A stretch of DNA of 64,000 nt, from contig NZ_AQRC01000005.1 of NCBI RefSeq assembly GCF_000737065.1, forward strand, positions 62,001 through 126,000. The letters are read 5' to 3'. The notes beneath the pieces were generated by a model. It saw nothing but the letters and a program-made list of their open reading frames with translations. It was not told the origin of the DNA and ran no database searches. A program made the translations under genes and the position numbers. Position 1 is the first letter of the stretch. The number at the start of each line of letters is the position of its first letter. Of this stretch, positions 62,910-64,000 are shown one piece after another. This stretch comes from Thioclava atlantica (lineage in GTDB: Bacteria; Pseudomonadota; Alphaproteobacteria; Rhodobacterales; Rhodobacteraceae).

Positions 62910-64000
62910 TTAGGCCTCGTGCTCGTCGAGGCGAAGAATACTCGGCTGCCAGGGGCCGAGATGCAAACTATGATCGGCCATCGGCCGGATCGACCCGAGC
63001 TCGCCCCCGATCGTGACCCAGTTGCCCGGCGGCACGGTGGCGTTCACCGGCTGGTCGGACAGGTTGAAATAGCACAGGATCGTCTCGTCGGCGTTCCTGC
63101 GCGTGAAGACCAGAAGATCGCCAGAGCAATACATGTCTTCCATCCCGCCCGAGCGCAGCACGTCGTGATTGCGCCGGAAGGCGAGCGCGCGGCGGTAGAA
63201 ATGCAGCAGCGAGGCGGGATCGTGCTCGGCCACATCGACCGCGTGATTGTGGTGGCTCGACGAGACCGGCAGCCAGGGCCGCGCATTCGAGAAGCCCGCA
63301 TAGGCGGCGTCGCGCTCCCAGACCATCGGCGTCCGGCATCCGTCGCGGCCCTTGAATTCGGGCCAGAACTCCTTGCCGTAAGGGTCCTGCAGATCCTCGA
63401 AATCGAGATCCGCCTCGGGCAGGCCGAGCTCCTCGCCCTGATAGAGGCAGACCGATCCGCGCAGGCACATCATCAAGGTGGTGTAGAGGCGCGCGGCGGC
63501 CGGGCTGAGTTTCCAGCGCGAGATGTGGCGCTCCACATCGTGGTTCGAATAGGCCCAGCAGACCCAGCCGTCCTTCGCGACCCGCTCGACCTTGTCGAAG
63601 ACCGATTTCAGGTAGCTCGCGCTCAGCGGCTCGTGACCCGAGAGCAGCTCGAAGGCATAGGACATCTGCATCTTGTCGTTGCCCGAGGTGTATTCGCCCA
63701 GGATCTCGAGCCCGCGCTGGCTGTCGCCCACCTCGCCCACGGCCGCCGCGTTGTAATTGTTCATCAGCGTGCGGAGCTTGCGCAGGAAGCGCAGGTTCTC
63801 GGGGTGGTTCTTGTCGTGGATGTGGAGCTGGTGGTTGTAGGGGTTCACCTTCGGCGCGGTCTGGTCGTTGCGCTCTTCCGGCGGCAGCGGAGGATTGTCG
63901 CGCAACTCCTTGTCGTGCATGTAGAAATTGATCGTGTCGAGGCGGAATCCATCGACCCCGCGCTCGAGCCAGAACTGCGCCACGTTGAGCAGTTCCTGCT
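62910..64000 (-). CDS. aglA: Alpha-glucosidase (GH13), N-terminus beyond window
   Basis: About 363 codons, open to the window edge; the first visible Val codon is internal. GH13 motifs: DGFRLDTINFY with the nucleophile Asp, VGEVGDSQRG with the acid/base Glu, and YSNHDVERHISRW with the third Asp. Between them are YQGEELGLPEADLDFEDLQD, typical of oligo-1,6-glucosidase/alpha-glucosidase. C-terminal beta domain from about LHLGPWQPS. Splits imported sucrose, maltose or trehalose-type alpha-glucosides. 9 bp before aglK. Confidence 0.93.
   Translation of the reverse strand, partial: QELLNVAQFWLERGVDGFRLDTINFYMHDKELRDNPPLPPEERNDQTAPKVNPYNHQLHIHDKNHPENLRFLRKLRTLMNNYNAAAVGEVGDSQRGLEILGEYTSGNDKMQMSYAFELLSGHEPLSASYLKSVFDKVERVAKDGWVCWAYSNHDVERHISRWKLSPAAARLYTTLMMCLRGSVCLYQGEELGLPEADLDFEDLQDPYGKEFWPEFKGRDGCRTPMVWERDAAYAGFSNARPWLPVSSSHHNHAVDVAEHDPASLLHFYRRALAFRRNHDVLRSGGMEDMYCSGDLLVFTRRNADETILCYFNLSDQPVNATVPPGNWVTIGGELGSIRPMADHSLHLGPWQPSILRLDEHEA

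Overview
The window is a 64 kb, very GC-rich piece of alphaproteobacterial chromosome. Gene content and order point to the Rhodobacteraceae (Rhodobacter/Paracoccus/roseobacter relatives): the dusB(nifR3)-ntrB-ntrC-ntrY-ntrX cluster, a fused ispDF gene, a class II DAHP synthase, a PAS_5 protein, a ccmABCDG run beside secDF-yajC, and an aglK/alpha-glucosidase pair. I see no rRNA operon, CRISPR array, prophage, transposase or integrative element. Almost everything is single-copy housekeeping DNA in tightly packed operons with many 4-bp ATGA/GTGA stop-start overlaps.

Layout. 1-9.5 kb (minus strand): envelope and lipid cluster pyrH-frr-uppS-cdsA-dxr-rseP-small membrane protein-bamA-ompH-fabZ (fabZ cut by the window edge). 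9.5-13.5 kb: miaA, then an AraC regulator facing a DUF779 gene and an aldehyde dehydrogenase. 13.8-18.5 kb: phoR without phoB or pst genes, a small unknown gene, the yicC-gmk-gamma carbonic anhydrase operon and a PAS_5 gene. 18.5-26.6 kb: class II DAHP synthase, a GlxA-type regulator and a full branched-chain amino acid ABC transporter (livJ-livG-livF-livH-livM). 26.6-33.8 kb (minus): ntrX, ntrY, ntrC, ntrB, dusB. 33.9-37.4 kb (plus): ispDF-pgpA-cinA, then amtB. 37.5-39.6 kb: an RTX-repeat protein. 39.8-41.1 kb: a COQ10/RatA-like gene divergent from hpt and a small membrane protein. 41.1-47.5 kb (minus): yajC-secD-secF-DUF498-ccmA-ccmB-ccmC-ccmD-ccmG. 47.7-53.6 kb: M20 amidohydrolase, mazG, TauE/SafE permease, dusA, tRNA-Arg(CCG), aroB, aroK. 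53.8-57.9 kb (plus): two unknown exported or membrane proteins coupled to xerD, then a CNNM/CBS protein. 57.9-64 kb: Cys-rich secreted peptide, guaA, an amber-interrupted monooxygenase gene, an MttB-superfamily methyltransferase, aglK and a partial alpha-glucosidase.

How the genes work together. The left cluster makes and folds the outer membrane (UMP, undecaprenyl-PP, CDP-diacylglycerol, MEP isoprenoids, BamA assembly, fatty-acid supply). The centre handles nitrogen status (NtrBC, NtrYX, AmtB, amino acid uptake). The ccm/sec block serves protein export and cytochrome c maturation. The right end supplies chorismate, GMP and alpha-glucoside use. Three tRNA-modification genes (miaA, dusA, dusB) are scattered through it; dusA lies directly behind a tRNA gene.

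The most unusual signal is not a gene. A composite repeated element (a GGGGGC-NNN-GCCCCC hairpin, usually a second hairpin whose sequence differs between copies but still pairs, then a conserved CCCCCGGGRTATTT...AGNNGAAG tail) occurs at six loci. At five of them it lies in sense orientation directly 3' of a stop codon, and at two loci it carries a head-to-head partner. Other leads are a perfect 11+11 bp palindrome upstream of the aldehyde dehydrogenase, the missing GAFTGA loop in both NtrC and NtrX, and the in-frame amber codon.
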